Positions 1-10,619 of a stretch of DNA of 64,000 nucleotides are shown here, piece after piece. The DNA lies in assembly GCF_021390195.1 (NCBI RefSeq), contig NZ_CP090003.1, forward strand, positions 2,687,501 through 2,751,500, in the 5' to 3' direction. The notes below the pieces were generated by a model. The model saw only the letters and a program-made list of their open reading frames with translations, was not told the DNA's origin and searched no databases. The stretch comes from Flagellimonas sp. CMM7. Lineage in GTDB: Bacteria; Bacteroidota; Bacteroidia; Flavobacteriales; Flavobacteriaceae. How positions within the stretch are numbered: position 1 is the first letter of the stretch; the number at the start of each line of letters is the position of its first letter. A program made the position numbers and the translations under genes.

Positions 1-1
1 A

Positions 2-724
2 GTGGAGCCAGAAAGGGCTGGGGTACATTATAACACCACTGTTTTGCATCCTGTTGATCCGGCTGATTTACATAGAAACCAAAGTGAAGTCCCGTCTTAT
101 TTTGTAAATAATCTGGTGGTTGACCCAGGGTATGATTTTGAGGGAGGAAATACTTGGAAACAAAATAAAGAAAGCTATTTTGACTTTAATGAAAGGGATA
201 CTAGGGATAGTTTATTAACTAATATCTATTCTAACATCATGACGCGCCAAATAGATACTTTAGGATTAACAGATGTCTTAAACAACGATTTTAGTCCCTC
301 TTCTTCTGCTTCTGATGTTGTTGATGCAGGTTCAAGTGTTACTTCTTGGGGGATAACTTTCGATATGGATAATGCATCACGACCTTCTGGCAGTGCTTTT
401 GATGTGGGAGCATATGAGTTTCAGTCTAGCGGGACTCCTTTGAAAGCCCAATTAACGGAAGATGTTGACCTGTTTGATGTACTTGTTGAAGAGCAAGCAC
501 AAACATTGTTTTACCCTAATCCCACAAGCTCTTCTTTTAGATTGGAAAATAGTAGTTATGAGGACGTTGTTATTCAACTAATAACTACCGAAGGAAGAAT
601 TATTCATACAGGTAATTATAAGATAGGAACAGCTTTTAATGTTGAAGAATACACTGCTGGACTTTATTTTTTGAGATTGATTACATCAGATAAGACTGAA
701 GTGCACCGTTTAATAATTAGATGA
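2..724 (+). CDS. Secreted protein with type IX secretion C-terminal sorting domain (3' end only)
   Basis: The reading frame is open to the window edge, so this is the C-terminal 240 residues of a longer protein; the GTG at base 2 is probably internal. Residues near 136-140 (DVGAYEF) match the closing motif of choice-of-anchor/parallel beta-helix surface proteins of Bacteroidota. The last ~70 residues (from FYPNPT to HRLIIR) form a type A type IX secretion sorting domain: the NPT start, a GRIIHTG turn, a TAGLYFLRL strand and a basic end. Known family behaviour is export through the outer membrane and attachment or release after tail cleavage. PorV, needed for such export, is encoded at 24.9 kb. 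The enzymatic activity cannot be judged from this fragment. Confidence 0.8.
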   Translation: MEPERAGVHYNTTVLHPVDPADLHRNQSEVPSYFVNNLVVDPGYDFEGGNTWKQNKESYFDFNERDTRDSLLTNIYSNIMTRQIDTLGLTDVLNNDFSPSSSASDVVDAGSSVTSWGITFDMDNASRPSGSAFDVGAYEFQSSGTPLKAQLTEDVDLFDVLVEEQAQTLFYPNPTSSSFRLENSSYEDVVIQLITTEGRIIHTGNYKIGTAFNVEEYTAGLYFLRLITSDKTEVHRLIIR

Positions 725-733
725 TAGAAAACA

Positions 734-766
734 AAAACTCCCTAAAAAAATGCTTTAGGGAGTTTT
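734..766. terminator. Bidirectional rho-independent terminator
   Basis: Perfect 13-bp inverted repeat (AAAACTCCCTAAA at 734-746 and its complement at 754-766) with a 7-nt loop. A T-rich run follows it on either strand. It lies between the convergent stops of the sorting-domain gene and gltD and can end both transcripts. Confidence 0.8.
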
Positions 767-795
767 CTATAAAGGGTTTGGTTGGGTATTTAAAT

Positions 796-2262
796 TTAAA
801 CTCTTGGCAAATCACCATCACCTTTTAAAGGCAAATTTGATTTCCCCATTAGGAAATTGTCTACATGGTGAGCGGCCTCTCTTCCTTCAGATATTGCCCA
901 AACGATTAAGGACTGTCCTCTCCTTTGGTCACCAGCAACAAAAATACCTGGAACATTGGTTTTGTAATCTTTTACTGAGGCATTAATATTGGTTCTAGTG
1001 TCCATTTCCAACCCCAACTGATCAGCTATCGTTGTTTCTGAACCTGTGAAACCAAGTGCAAGAAGTGCTAAATCGCATTTCCATTCTTTTTCCGTTCCTG
1101 CTACTTCTTTTAAGATAGGTCTTTGTCCTGGTACTTTTTCCCAGAAAACCTCAGATGTAACTAGGCCTTTTAAATTACCATTCTTATCACCAATAAATTT
1201 TTTGGTTGAAATGCTAAAGACACGTTCAGCACCTTCTTTGTGGGATGTGCTTGTTCTCAAGCGCATAGGCCAAAATGGCCATGGCTGCCCCTCAGGTCTT
1301 GCTGTGGTTGACTTGGGCATAATCTCAAAATTTGTTACCGAAACTGCTCCATGCCGAATTGAAGTTCCAATGCAATCGGAACCAGTATCCCCGCCACCAA
1401 TAACAACCACTTTTTTTCCTTTGGCAGAAAGTTCCTCTCCTTCATATGGAATACCGTCAACTTTTCTATTGTTTTGCGGGAGAAAATCCATGGCTTGTAC
1501 CACACCTTTTAAATCAGAACCGGGTATTGGAAGGTTTCTTCTAACTGTAGCGCCACCACAAAGGACAATGCTGTCATATTCCTTTTGAAGCTCATCCGCT
1601 TTAACGTCAACCCCAACATGGACACCAGTTTTGAAAATGATTCCTTCTTTTTCCATGACTTTGAGGCGTCTGTCAATTACATTCTTTTCCATTTTGAAGT
1701 CTGGAATTCCATAACGTAACAGTCCACCAATTTTTTCATCACGTTCCAAAACAGTAACGGAATGCCCTGCTCTATTTAATTGTTGAGCCGCGGCGAGTCC
1801 GGAAGGACCAGACCCTACGACTGCTACTTTTTTACCTGTTCGGGTTATAGGGGGTTCTGGTTTTATCCAGCCGTTTTTAAAGGCGGTTTCAACAATATTT
1901 TTCTCAATATTCTCAATGGAAACAGGGTCCTCATTAATACCCAATACGCAAGCCTCTTCACAGGGAGCTGGGCATAATCTACCGGTAAACTCCGGGAAAT
2001 TATTAGTTGAATGTAGAATCTTAGTGGCTTTTTTCCACTTGCCTTGATATACGGCATCATTAAAGTCGGGAATAAGATTGCCTAATGGACAACCACTATG
2101 GCAAAATGGAATGCCACAGTCCATACATCGTGCGCCTTGATCCTTTAATTCCTTTTCTTTTAAGGGAACAGTAAATTCCTTATAGTTTTTGATTCTTTCC
2201 TTAACAGGTGCATAGGCTTCATCCTTCCTGTCAAATTCCATAAATCCCGTCGTCTTTCCCAT
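796..2262 (-). CDS. gltD: Glutamate synthase (NADPH) small subunit
   Basis: Electron-supplying subunit of NADPH-dependent glutamate synthase: takes hydride from NADPH to FAD and passes electrons through Fe-S clusters to GltB. The 488 residues match the family. Two N-terminal cysteine groups (C46, C49, C54, C58 and C97, C101, C105) bind 4Fe-4S clusters. An FAD Rossmann motif (GSGPSG, near 150) and an NADPH motif (GGGDTG, near 290) follow. It starts 8 bases after the gltB stop, so the two form one operon. Its transcript can end at the hairpin 734-766. Confidence 0.96.
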   Translation of the reverse strand: MGKTTGFMEFDRKDEAYAPVKERIKNYKEFTVPLKEKELKDQGARCMDCGIPFCHSGCPLGNLIPDFNDAVYQGKWKKATKILHSTNNFPEFTGRLCPAPCEEACVLGINEDPVSIENIEKNIVETAFKNGWIKPEPPITRTGKKVAVVGSGPSGLAAAQQLNRAGHSVTVLERDEKIGGLLRYGIPDFKMEKNVIDRRLKVMEKEGIIFKTGVHVGVDVKADELQKEYDSIVLCGGATVRRNLPIPGSDLKGVVQAMDFLPQNNRKVDGIPYEGEELSAKGKKVVVIGGGDTGSDCIGTSIRHGAVSVTNFEIMPKSTTARPEGQPWPFWPMRLRTSTSHKEGAERVFSISTKKFIGDKNGNLKGLVTSEVFWEKVPGQRPILKEVAGTEKEWKCDLALLALGFTGSETTIADQLGLEMDTRTNINASVKDYKTNVPGIFVAGDQRRGQSLIVWAISEGREAAHHVDNFLMGKSNLPLKGDGDLPRV

Positions 2263-2270
2263 GGCTCAAA

Positions 2271-5200
2271 TTATAAGGTTTGTACTTTTTCTTTTTCTAA
2301 TCGTATTAATGCTTGACGGTATTCTTCGGGAAAAACTTTCACGAATTTTGGTAAACATTCTTCCCAATTTTCAAGAATGTCTTGGGCTAAAGGACTCAAT
2401 GTAGCATTGTAGTGGTTTTCAATGAGTTCTTTCAATTGTTTGACATCATTGTCTTCTTCAACAGATAATAAATTCAGCGTCTCGCCATTACATCTTTTCT
2501 CAAAAGAGCTGTCTTTGTCAAAAACATAAGCAATTCCGCCACTCATTCCTGCTCCAAAATTTCTTCCAACAGCCCCTAAAATTACCGCAACTCCTCCTGT
2601 CATATATTCACATCCATGATCACCAATACCTTCTACTACGGCTTTGGCTCCTGAATTTCTCACACAGAAGCGTTCACCAGCTTTACCATTAATATAAGCT
2701 TCTCCTGCGGTAGCTCCGTATAAAGTGACATTTCCGGTTATAATATTTTCCTCAGGTTTCAGTGTAGATGTATAGGGTACTTTAATGATTAGTTTTGCTC
2801 CTGAAAGTCCTTTTCCCAGGTAATCATTGGTGTTTCCGTTTACTGCCATGGTAAGCCCTTTTGTTGCAAAAGCGCCAAAACTCTGCCCGGCCGAGCCAGT
2901 AAAATTGAGTTTTAATGTGTTTTCAGGTAGACCGTCCGCACCATAAATTTTTGAAATTTCATTACTGATGATGGCTCCAACAGCACGATCTGTATTGTAA
3001 ATTGGGAAATCCAACGAAATCTTTTCTTTTCTGAACAAAGCGGGATGTGCTTGGGCTATGATATCAAATTCCACGGATTTTTCAATGCTATGAACTTGCT
3101 TCTGAGTATTATGGAATTTGGTTCCTTCAGGAACATCCACTTGATAAAGGATAGGACTTAAATCAATACCAGCAACCTTGTAGTGTTCAATCGCCTTTTT
3201 CCTATCTAACTTTTGTACTTGACCAACCATTTCATCAATAGTCCTGAAGCCGAGTTTGGCCATAATCTCTCTTAATTCTTGGGCAACAAAATACATGTAG
3301 TTGACTACGTGCTCTGGTTTGCCTTTGAATTTTTTACGAAGCTCTGGATTTTGGGTAGCGATGCCCACCGGGCAGGTGTTTAGATGGCATACACGCATCA
3401 TGATACACCCTGAAGCGACCAAAGGCGCCGTAGCAAAACCGAATTCTTCTGCCCCTAAAAGACAAGCTATGGCAACATCTCTTCCCGTTTTTAGCTGTCC
3501 GTCACATTCTAGAACTATACGGTTTCTTAAATCGTTCAAAACCAAAGTCTGTTGCGCTTCGGCAATTCCCAATTCCCATGGAAGTCCCGCATGTTTTAAT
3601 GATGTAAGAGGAGATGCTCCTGTGCCTCCATCAAATCCAGATATAAGAATAACATCCGCTTTTGCTTTTGAAACTCCGGCCGCAACGGTGCCTACGCCAA
3701 CTTCAGATACTAATTTTACATTAACCCTTGCCTCTCTGTTGGCAGATTTTAAATCGTAAATTAATTGGGACAAATCTTCAATGGAATAAATATCATGATG
3801 TGGCGGTGGGGAAATTAAACCAACATATGGGGTGGAATTTCTCGTTTTTGCTATTTCAGGATTCACCTTTGGACCTGGGAGTTGACCTCCTTCTCCTGGT
3901 TTAGCCCCTTGGGCCATTTTAATCTGAATTTCTTTAGCATTGGTCAGATAGTTGGAGGTAACTCCAAACCTACCTGAAGCAACTTGTTTTATGGCGCTGT
4001 TCCTCCAGTCGCCTGTTTGATTTTTATAAAAACGAGCCGAATCTTCTCCACCTTCACCAGAGTTGCTTTTTCCACCAATTCGGTTCATGGCAATCGCTAA
4101 ATTTTCATGGGCTTCCTTGCTTATGCTTCCATAGGACATGGCACCGGTCTTAAACCTTTTTACAATTTCGGTCCATGGTTCTACTTCCTCAATAGGAATT
4201 GGGTCATAGTTTGAAAATTCAAACAACCCGCGGATGGTCATCAAGTTTTTTGATTGCTCATTAACCAATTTGGAATACTCTTTATACGTATCCGGCTCGT
4301 TATTGCGCACCGATTTTTGAAGTTTGGCAATACTTAATGGATTGAACATATGTTTTTCACCATCCCTTCTCCAACGATACTCTCCGCCAATCTCAATATC
4401 AAGATTGGCTGCTAACTCCTGAGTTTTGAATGCTTTTTTGTGGCGTTTTGCTATCTCCTTTTCAATTTCATACAAACCTATTCCTTGAATACGGGTTGGC
4501 GTATTGGGAAAGTATTTGTCTACCACTTTGGTATTTATACCTATGCATTCGAATAATTGGGAACCTCTGTATGAATTCAAAGTTGAGATTCCAATTTTAT
4601 TCATCACTTTTAATATTCCTTTTCCAATGGCCTTGTTGTAGTTTTTTATAGCCTCATCAAAAGTGTATTCGGTAATATCATTCTCTTGAATTTGTTCCCC
4701 AATGATCTCATTGACCAAATAAGGGTTTATGGCACTTGCACCAAAACCGAAGAGCAACGCAAAATGATGTACTTCTCTTGGTTCCGCAGATTCAATAATG
4801 ATACTGAGTTTAGAACGTTTTCCTAGTTTGCTAAGCCCACTATTTACGAATGAACAAGCCAGCAATGCAGGTATTGCTGCCATTTCGGTACTTATCATCC
4901 TATCTGAAAGAATAATAATGTTGGCTCCTTCATCTATAGCCAATGAAGCTTGATCCAAAATAGAATTTAGAGCTTCTTCCAGTCCATTGTGGCCTTTGTC
5001 AATTTCATAAAGAACAGAAATGGAGACTACTTTGTAATCTGGACTTGCATCGTAGTTTTTGATTTTGTCCAAATCCTCTTTGGAGATGACGGGATTTTGA
5101 ATCTTTAGTTTTCTACAGTGATATTCTGATATGTTAAAAATATTTTGATCACTACCTAGTGTTAGGCTAATATCGGTAATTAATTCTTCCCTAATTCCGT

Positions 5201-6779
5201 CCAAAGGCGGATTGGTTACCTGTGCAAATAACTGTTTAAAGTAATTGTATATGAGTTGTGGGCGCTCAGACAATACTGCAATAGGGGTATCTGAACCCAT
5301 AGATCCAATAGGTTCCTTGGCATATTTTGCCATTGGCAAAACAATAGTATTAATATCTTCTAAGGTATAACCAAAAGCAGCTCTTCGGGTTTCAATAGGG
5401 AACTCTCCATAAAAAACAGGACAATCATTATAAGGAATATCCTTTAGATGAACAAGATTGCTTTTCAACCATTTTTTATAAGGATGCTTTTTGGCAATGG
5501 CTTCTTTAACTTCTTCATCATTGATTATGCGGCCTTCTTCCATATTTACCAAGAACATTTTTCCTGGCTCCAGTCGTCCATGAAATTCAATATCTTCTGG
5601 CTCCAACTGAACAACCCCGGTTTCGGAGGACATGATTACATACCCTTTTTTGGTGACCGAATATCTAGACGGGCGCAATCCATTTCTATCTAAAACAGCA
5701 CCTATATAATTGCCATCAGTAAATGGAATTGAAGCAGGTCCGTCCCACGGTTCCATTACACATGAGTTATATTCGTAAAATGCCCTCTTTGATTCTGACA
5801 TTTCCGTGTTTTTCTCCCAAGCTTCTGGGACCAGCATCATCATGACTTCCGGAAGGGAACGACCAGTCATTAATAGCAATTCTACAACCATGTCCATACT
5901 GGCAGAATCTGATTTTCTAGGTAAAACTACCGGAAGTATCTTTTTGATATCCTCACCGAACCAATCACTTTTTAATAGTTCTTCTCTGGAACGCATTCTA
6001 GATACATTTCCTCTAAGGGTATTTATTTCTCCGTTATGGCACATATAACGGAAAGGCTGCGCTAAATCCCAAGTTGGAAATGTGTTTGTAGAAAAGCGTT
6101 GGTGAACTAGTGCTAAACGGGTAACCACTCTAGGGTCTAGAAGGTCTTCGTAATATCTGCTTATGTCATGAGGGACCAATAGCCCTTTAAAAATGATAAT
6201 CTTGGTGGAAAGGCTTGGTAGGTAAAAGAATTGACTCTGTGAAAGCTTACTTTTGATGATGGCATGTTCTGTAATCTTTCTTGCGATAAAAAGCTTCAAA
6301 TTGAATTGAAAATCATCTACAGAATCACCTTTTCCAACAAATACCTGCTTTACAAACGGTTCTGTTTCGGCTGCAATTCTTCCGGGTATGGAGCGGTTTA
6401 CTGGAGCATCTCGCCATCCCAATAATTGTAATCCTTGATTTTTAATGTTTTCTTCAAAGGTTGAAACACAGAAATCTCGTTGGTTATCTTTTTGTGGCAG
6501 AAAAACATTGCTTACGGCATAATCACCAGCTTCTGGTAAATCGAACTTACATACTTCGGTAAAAAAGTCATGGGGAATATCAATTAGAATGCCGGCGCCA
6601 TCACCAGTTTTACCATCTGAACTTACGGCACCTCTATGTTCTAGTTTATCTAATATCTCTAAAGCCTTATGAATAATATCATTGGACTTTTTTCCCTTTA
6701 GGCTACAAATGAAACCTGCACCACAGTTATCATGCTCAAATTCTGGTAGATATAATCCCTGTTTCTCTAACGTCATCAT
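2271..6779 (-). CDS. gltB: Glutamate synthase large subunit
   Basis: Converts glutamine plus 2-oxoglutarate to two glutamates, the assimilation step of the GS-GOGAT pathway. 1502 residues, full length. C19 in DNCGAGF is the class II amidotransferase nucleophile, freed when the short propeptide is removed. The FMN-binding synthase domain covers roughly 830-1200. The 3Fe-4S cysteines are C1125, C1131 and C1136 (C-x5-C-x4-C). A C-terminal GXGXG beta-helix is present ([22 protein letters not shown]). The ATG pair at 6779/6776 gives no start ambiguity of consequence. First gene of the gltB-gltD operon; a -7-like element and a palindrome lie upstream. Confidence 0.97.
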   Translation of the reverse strand: MMTLEKQGLYLPEFEHDNCGAGFICSLKGKKSNDIIHKALEILDKLEHRGAVSSDGKTGDGAGILIDIPHDFFTEVCKFDLPEAGDYAVSNVFLPQKDNQRDFCVSTFEENIKNQGLQLLGWRDAPVNRSIPGRIAAETEPFVKQVFVGKGDSVDDFQFNLKLFIARKITEHAIIKSKLSQSQFFYLPSLSTKIIIFKGLLVPHDISRYYEDLLDPRVVTRLALVHQRFSTNTFPTWDLAQPFRYMCHNGEINTLRGNVSRMRSREELLKSDWFGEDIKKILPVVLPRKSDSASMDMVVELLLMTGRSLPEVMMMLVPEAWEKNTEMSESKRAFYEYNSCVMEPWDGPASIPFTDGNYIGAVLDRNGLRPSRYSVTKKGYVIMSSETGVVQLEPEDIEFHGRLEPGKMFLVNMEEGRIINDEEVKEAIAKKHPYKKWLKSNLVHLKDIPYNDCPVFYGEFPIETRRAAFGYTLEDINTIVLPMAKYAKEPIGSMGSDTPIAVLSERPQLIYNYFKQLFAQVTNPPLDGIREELITDISLTLGSDQNIFNISEYHCRKLKIQNPVISKEDLDKIKNYDASPDYKVVSISVLYEIDKGHNGLEEALNSILDQASLAIDEGANIIILSDRMISTEMAAIPALLACSFVNSGLSKLGKRSKLSIIIESAEPREVHHFALLFGFGASAINPYLVNEIIGEQIQENDITEYTFDEAIKNYNKAIGKGILKVMNKIGISTLNSYRGSQLFECIGINTKVVDKYFPNTPTRIQGIGLYEIEKEIAKRHKKAFKTQELAANLDIEIGGEYRWRRDGEKHMFNPLSIAKLQKSVRNNEPDTYKEYSKLVNEQSKNLMTIRGLFEFSNYDPIPIEEVEPWTEIVKRFKTGAMSYGSISKEAHENLAIAMNRIGGKSNSGEGGEDSARFYKNQTGDWRNSAIKQVASGRFGVTSNYLTNAKEIQIKMAQGAKPGEGGQLPGPKVNPEIAKTRNSTPYVGLISPPPHHDIYSIEDLSQLIYDLKSANREARVNVKLVSEVGVGTVAAGVSKAKADVILISGFDGGTGASPLTSLKHAGLPWELGIAEAQQTLVLNDLRNRIVLECDGQLKTGRDVAIACLLGAEEFGFATAPLVASGCIMMRVCHLNTCPVGIATQNPELRKKFKGKPEHVVNYMYFVAQELREIMAKLGFRTIDEMVGQVQKLDRKKAIEHYKVAGIDLSPILYQVDVPEGTKFHNTQKQVHSIEKSVEFDIIAQAHPALFRKEKISLDFPIYNTDRAVGAIISNEISKIYGADGLPENTLKLNFTGSAGQSFGAFATKGLTMAVNGNTNDYLGKGLSGAKLIIKVPYTSTLKPEENIITGNVTLYGATAGEAYINGKAGERFCVRNSGAKAVVEGIGDHGCEYMTGGVAVILGAVGRNFGAGMSGGIAYVFDKDSSFEKRCNGETLNLLSVEEDNDVKQLKELIENHYNATLSPLAQDILENWEECLPKFVKVFPEEYRQALIRLEKEKVQTL

Positions 6780-6792
6780 TATGGTATTTCTT

Positions 6793-6824
6793 CAAAAATA
6801 TCATTTTATGTGAGTAAAATACAA
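6793..6824 (-). promoter_or_regulatory. Candidate gltB promoter
   Basis: On the minus strand TATTTTTG (6800-6793) matches the Bacteroidota -7 consensus TAnnTTTG, with TTG 21 nt upstream (6824-6822). It leaves a leader of under 10 nt before the gltB ATG at 6779. Inferred from consensus only. Confidence 0.4.
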
Positions 6825-6853
6825 GGTTTTGGTTCAATTGTAGATAAATCATC

Positions 6854-6873
6854 AACGTTTGGAATGAAACGTT
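6854..6873. promoter_or_regulatory. Inverted repeat, candidate gltB operator
   Basis: Perfect 7-bp arms AACGTTT / AAACGTT around a 6-nt spacer, 75-94 bp upstream of the gltB start codon and just upstream of its candidate -33 element. Geometry fits a dimeric regulator site. The regulator is unknown. Confidence 0.4.
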
Positions 6874-7093
6874 AAAAAATATTCAAAATCAAAATTTGGG
6901 CATTGTTAATTTATGATTATCTCAAAAACACTAGTTGAAAATGGAGTTGCCTAAAGAAAAGAAGGGGTTGTTTTGAGTATACACTCAAATAAACTAAGTC
7001 GACCTCAGTTCTAACAGGGCTATAACTTAGAAAAAGAAAAAATAATCAAAGATGACCTATGATTTTAAAGGGTATAAGAAATTACAATGTTTT

Positions 7094-8236
7094 CTAATCT
7101 TTCAATATGCTTCTGGAAATCACAACTTTTTGAATTTCTGAAGTACCTTCATAAATCTGGGTGATTTTTGCGTCGCGCATCATTCTTTCCACATGATAAT
7201 CCTTAACAAAACCGTTACCGCCATGTATTTGGACAGCTTCAACGGCGGTTTCCATAGCAACTTCGGAAGCATAGAGTTTGGCCATGGCACCGGAAAGCGT
7301 GTAGTCATTTCCATTATCCTTGTCACAGGCAGCTTGATAAACCAAATGGCGAGCTGCTTGAATTTTGGTATGCATATCGGCCAATTTAAATGCTATGGCT
7401 TGATGATTTGCAATTTCTGTTCCGAAGGCTTTACGTTCCTTTGAATATTTTTTGGCAAGTTCATATGCTCCAGCTGCTATTCCAAGTGCTTGTGCAGCAA
7501 TGCCTATTCTACCACCGGCAAGGGTTTTCATGGCAAATTTAAACCCGAAACCATCCTCACCAATACGATTTTCTTTAGGTACTTTAACATCATTGAATAA
7601 TAGAGAGTGTGTATCACTACCTCTAATACCCAGTTTATTTTCCTTAGGACCAATTTCAAAGCCATCCATTCCTTTTTCAACAATTAAGGCGTTTATTCCC
7701 TTATGTCCTTTTTCCACATCTGTTTGTGCTATAACCAAATAAACTTCTGCAGTACTACCGTTTGTAATCCAGTTTTTGGTTCCATTAACAACATAATGGT
7801 CACCTTTATCTATAGCGGTAGTTTTTTGCGAGGTTGCATCACTGCCCGCTTCAGGTTCAGAAAGACAAAAAGCCCCTATAATTTCTCCTGATGCCAAGCG
7901 AGTCAAATATTTTTTCTTTTGAGCTTCAGAACCAAAAGTTTCCAATCCCCAACATACTAAGGAATTGTTCACAGAAACTACTACTGAAGCTGACGCATCA
8001 ACTTTAGATAGTTCTTCCATGACCAAAACATATGAAAGAGTATCAAGTCCACTACCACCATACTCTTCATTGACCATCATCCCTAAAAAGCCCAGTTCTC
8101 CCATTTTTTTCACTTGCTCTGTGGGAAATTTTTGCGCATCATCGCGTTCTATTATCCCGGGCAACAATTCATTTTGGGCAAAATCTTTTGCCGCTTGCTG
8201 TATCATTAACTGTTCTTCAGAAAGTGTAAAGTCCAT
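7094..8236 (-). CDS. Acyl-CoA dehydrogenase (short/medium-chain type)
   Basis: FAD enzyme that makes the trans-2,3 double bond in acyl-CoA, probably in fatty-acid or branched-chain amino-acid breakdown. 380 residues, the usual length of the butyryl-CoA dehydrogenase group. The catalytic base is E363 in QIYEGTSEIQ. The FAD/substrate stretches CLSEPEAGSDA and NGTKNWITNG are intact, as is the signature region IQIHGGNGF-like near 335-345. Monocistronic as placed; a TATATTTG -7 element lies 30 bp upstream of the ATG. Exact chain length preference cannot be read from sequence. Confidence 0.92.
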   Translation of the reverse strand: MDFTLSEEQLMIQQAAKDFAQNELLPGIIERDDAQKFPTEQVKKMGELGFLGMMVNEEYGGSGLDTLSYVLVMEELSKVDASASVVVSVNNSLVCWGLETFGSEAQKKKYLTRLASGEIIGAFCLSEPEAGSDATSQKTTAIDKGDHYVVNGTKNWITNGSTAEVYLVIAQTDVEKGHKGINALIVEKGMDGFEIGPKENKLGIRGSDTHSLLFNDVKVPKENRIGEDGFGFKFAMKTLAGGRIGIAAQALGIAAGAYELAKKYSKERKAFGTEIANHQAIAFKLADMHTKIQAARHLVYQAACDKDNGNDYTLSGAMAKLYASEVAMETAVEAVQIHGGNGFVKDYHVERMMRDAKITQIYEGTSEIQKVVISRSILKD

Positions 8237-8265
8237 GAAATTGAGAAATAAATAAAAATTGTATG

Positions 8266-8273
8266 CAAATATA
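8266..8273 (-). promoter_or_regulatory. Candidate -7 element of the acyl-CoA dehydrogenase gene
   Basis: TATATTTG on the minus strand, an exact TAnnTTTG match 30 bp upstream of the start codon. No TTG is found at the expected -33 spacing, so support is partial. Confidence 0.4.
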
Positions 8274-8474
8274 GCCTTATGCTATGATTTTTTTGATAAA
8301 CGGCATTAAAAAATGAGAATGATACAATGTTGTTCGTCGATTTATTAAAAGAGATGATTGTTTTTTGAATATTTTTCTAGGAATTAGATTATGTGGGAAA
8401 ACTCATTTTGAATATCTTTAGCAAAGTAGACTGTTTTAAACAAAAGAAATTTCAACTAAATAAACCAACTAAAC

Positions 8475-9860
8475 ATGGAAACCATTCTCATTGCCATATT
8501 TGTTATTGGATACCTTGCCATTACCCTTGAACATAACTTAAAGATTGACAAGCTGATTCCCGCATTGGCAATGATGGCTATTCTTTGGGCAATGATGGCC
8601 TTTGGTATAGATGGGTTTACTACTTGGTTCGATTCTGGAAAACATGCTTTAATGGAAGGGTTCTCTTCTTTGGGGCATGAAGATAAAATGCATGTTTTGG
8701 AGGAGACGTTATTGCACCACTTAGGAAAGACCTCTGAAATATTGGTTTTCCTCTTAGGAGCCATGACCATTGTAGAGATTATTGATTATTTTGATGGTTT
8801 TGCAACTATAAAATCTTTTGTAAAAACAAGAAGTAAAAGAAAGATACTTTGGATTTTCGCTTTTCTGGCGTTCATTCTTTCTGCCATTATTGATAACCTT
8901 ACCGCAACAATAGTTTTAATATCTATTCTACAGAAAATAGTTAAAGTTAGAAATGATAGATTATGGTACGCTGGTTTAATCATAATCGCGGCAAATGCTG
9001 GGGGCGCATGGTCTCCAATTGGTGATGTTACCACAACTATGTTATGGATTGGGAATAAAGTGACAACAGGTAAGTTGATAGGCTATCTGTTATTGCCATC
9101 CTTAATATGTATGTTGGTGCCAACCTTTATTGCTTCTTTTCTACCTGCTTTCAAAGGTAGTATTGATGTTGAGGAAACGGAACCTGCAAAATCAAAATTT
9201 GGAGCAACAATGCTGTATTTGGGACTTGGAGCAATAGTATTTGTTCCTATTTTTAAAACAATAACGCATTTGCCACCCTATGTGGGCATGATGTTGTCTT
9301 TGGCGGTAGTGGCAACTTTTGCAGAGATTTACAGCAATTCCAAGATTACCATTTCGTCTGTTGATCCTGAAAGCGATGCAGAAGCGCATCACAGTCCAGT
9401 ACATAGTGCCTTAACTAAGATTGAGTTACCAAGTATATTATTTTTCCTCGGAATTTTAATGGCTGTTGCAGCTCTAGAATCCTTAGGATTGTTATTTAAT
9501 TTTGCCGAAGGTCTTAAGCAAAGCACTCCCCTTATAGGAACTGAGATTGCGGGAACACAAATTTCGGATTTAGTTGTTATACTACTGGGTGTTGGATCAG
9601 CTGTAATAGATAATGTTCCACTTGTAGCTGCCAGTTTAGGGATGTTTTCTGAACCAGTGGATAACCCATTATGGCACTTTATAGCCTATTCTGCAGGGAC
9701 AGGTGGAAGTATGTTAATAATTGGCTCCGCGGCAGGTGTTGTTGCCATGGGAATGGAAAAAATTGACTTCTTTTGGTACTTTAAGAAAATAGCATGGCTT
9801 GCATTCCTTGGATTTATCTCGGGAGCTATTTGCTTTGTTGTAATGCGATATTTTTTCTAA
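8475..9860 (+). CDS. nhaD: Sodium:proton antiporter, NhaD family
   Basis: Inner-membrane Na+/H+ exchanger of the NhaD (ion transporter superfamily) type, expected in a marine bacterium for Na+ export and pH balance. 461 residues with about 11-13 hydrophobic segments. Recognisable family stretches include the N-terminal METILIAIFVIGYLAITLEH, DNLTATIV near 137, NAGGAWSPIGDVTTTMLW near 175 and SAVIDNVPLVAASLGM near 375. The conserved DN and G-D-T/S residues of NhaD are present. Transcribed alone, divergent from the acyl-CoA dehydrogenase gene. Confidence 0.93.
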   Translation: METILIAIFVIGYLAITLEHNLKIDKLIPALAMMAILWAMMAFGIDGFTTWFDSGKHALMEGFSSLGHEDKMHVLEETLLHHLGKTSEILVFLLGAMTIVEIIDYFDGFATIKSFVKTRSKRKILWIFAFLAFILSAIIDNLTATIVLISILQKIVKVRNDRLWYAGLIIIAANAGGAWSPIGDVTTTMLWIGNKVTTGKLIGYLLLPSLICMLVPTFIASFLPAFKGSIDVEETEPAKSKFGATMLYLGLGAIVFVPIFKTITHLPPYVGMMLSLAVVATFAEIYSNSKITISSVDPESDAEAHHSPVHSALTKIELPSILFFLGILMAVAALESLGLLFNFAEGLKQSTPLIGTEIAGTQISDLVVILLGVGSAVIDNVPLVAASLGMFSEPVDNPLWHFIAYSAGTGGSMLIIGSAAGVVAMGMEKIDFFWYFKKIAWLAFLGFISGAICFVVMRYFF

Positions 9861-9917
9861 AAAATACTTTAGCTCAAAAATCTCCGTTATTATTGCAACT
9901 TAAATTGGGGATTTTAT

Positions 9918-10610
9918 ATGATTACTTTTCAAGATTTAGAAGAAGGGGCTGAGATGGGTGCATCTATTTCAGAAGAAAAAACCCTTTCTGTTATTGATTT
10001 AATAGTTAGTGGAGGAACGGGTAGTATCGTTATTATCATGGTGCTTTTTGTACTTCTCTTTGTGGCTATGTATATTTATTTTGAACGCATTTTCGCGATT
10101 AAAGCGGCTTCAAAAATTGACAAAAACTTTATGAATCAGATTCGTGATCATATCACGGGCGGTAAGTTGGAAGCAGCAAAGATTCTATGTGCACAAACAG
10201 ATTCTCCCGTTGCCAGATTAACTGAGAAAGGCGTATCAAGAATAGGTAAGCCATTAGATGATATAAATACCGCAATAGAAAATGCCGGTACTTTAGAAGT
10301 ATACAAACTAGAAAAAAACGTAAGTGTATTGGCTACTGTAGCCGGTGCAGCACCAATGATTGGGTTCTTAGGAACCGTAATTGGTATGATTTTAGCTTTC
10401 CATGAAATGGCAAGTAGCGGTGGCCAGGCGGAAATGGGTTCATTAGCTTCAGGAATTTATACTGCAATGACAACAACGGTTGCTGGACTTGTAGTAGGTA
10501 TTATAGCCTATATTGGTTATAACCACCTAGTTAATAGAACAGATAAGGTGGTTCACAAAATGGAGGCTAATGCGGTTGAGTTTTTGGATTTGTTGAATGA
10601 ACCTATCTAG
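9918..10610 (+). CDS. exbB: MotA/TolQ/ExbB proton channel family protein
   Basis: Proton-channel subunit that powers TonB-dependent outer-membrane transport. 230 residues. One membrane segment near 36-56, a cytoplasmic loop, then two segments around 130-160 and 175-200 with the family motif AGAAPMIGFLGTVIGMI. First gene of exbB-exbD-tonB-folC with 9 bp to the next gene. The complex could serve any TonB-dependent receptor, including the SusC-type one at 14.4 kb. The N-terminal METs could shift the start by up to about 12 residues (second in-frame ATG at residue 13). Confidence 0.88.
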   Translation: MITFQDLEEGAEMGASISEEKTLSVIDLIVSGGTGSIVIIMVLFVLLFVAMYIYFERIFAIKAASKIDKNFMNQIRDHITGGKLEAAKILCAQTDSPVARLTEKGVSRIGKPLDDINTAIENAGTLEVYKLEKNVSVLATVAGAAPMIGFLGTVIGMILAFHEMASSGGQAEMGSLASGIYTAMTTTVAGLVVGIIAYIGYNHLVNRTDKVVHKMEANAVEFLDLLNEPI

Positions 10611-10619
10611 AATTTCATT

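Larger units (their letters stand above)
6780..7093. other. Intergenic region between acyl-CoA dehydrogenase and gltB
   Basis: No coding potential seen. It holds the candidate gltB promoter and two inverted repeats: AACGTTT-N6-AAACGTT (6854-6873), about 30 bp upstream of the -33 position, and TTTGAGT-N4-ACTCAAA (6972-6989). No U-tract follows the second, so it is not an obvious terminator for the acyl-CoA dehydrogenase gene. Confidence 0.6.

Noticed and set aside
1046..1588. 180-codon frame antisense to gltD
   Set aside because: Lies wholly inside gltD on the opposite strand; the protein is unlike any family and gltD is clearly the gene.
3301..3759. 152-codon frame antisense to gltB
   Set aside because: Shadow of the conserved FMN/Fe-S region of gltB; no start signal or family match.
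8456..8770. 104-codon frame antisense to nhaD
   Set aside because: Product is a mirror of nhaD membrane segments; nhaD is full length with a good start.
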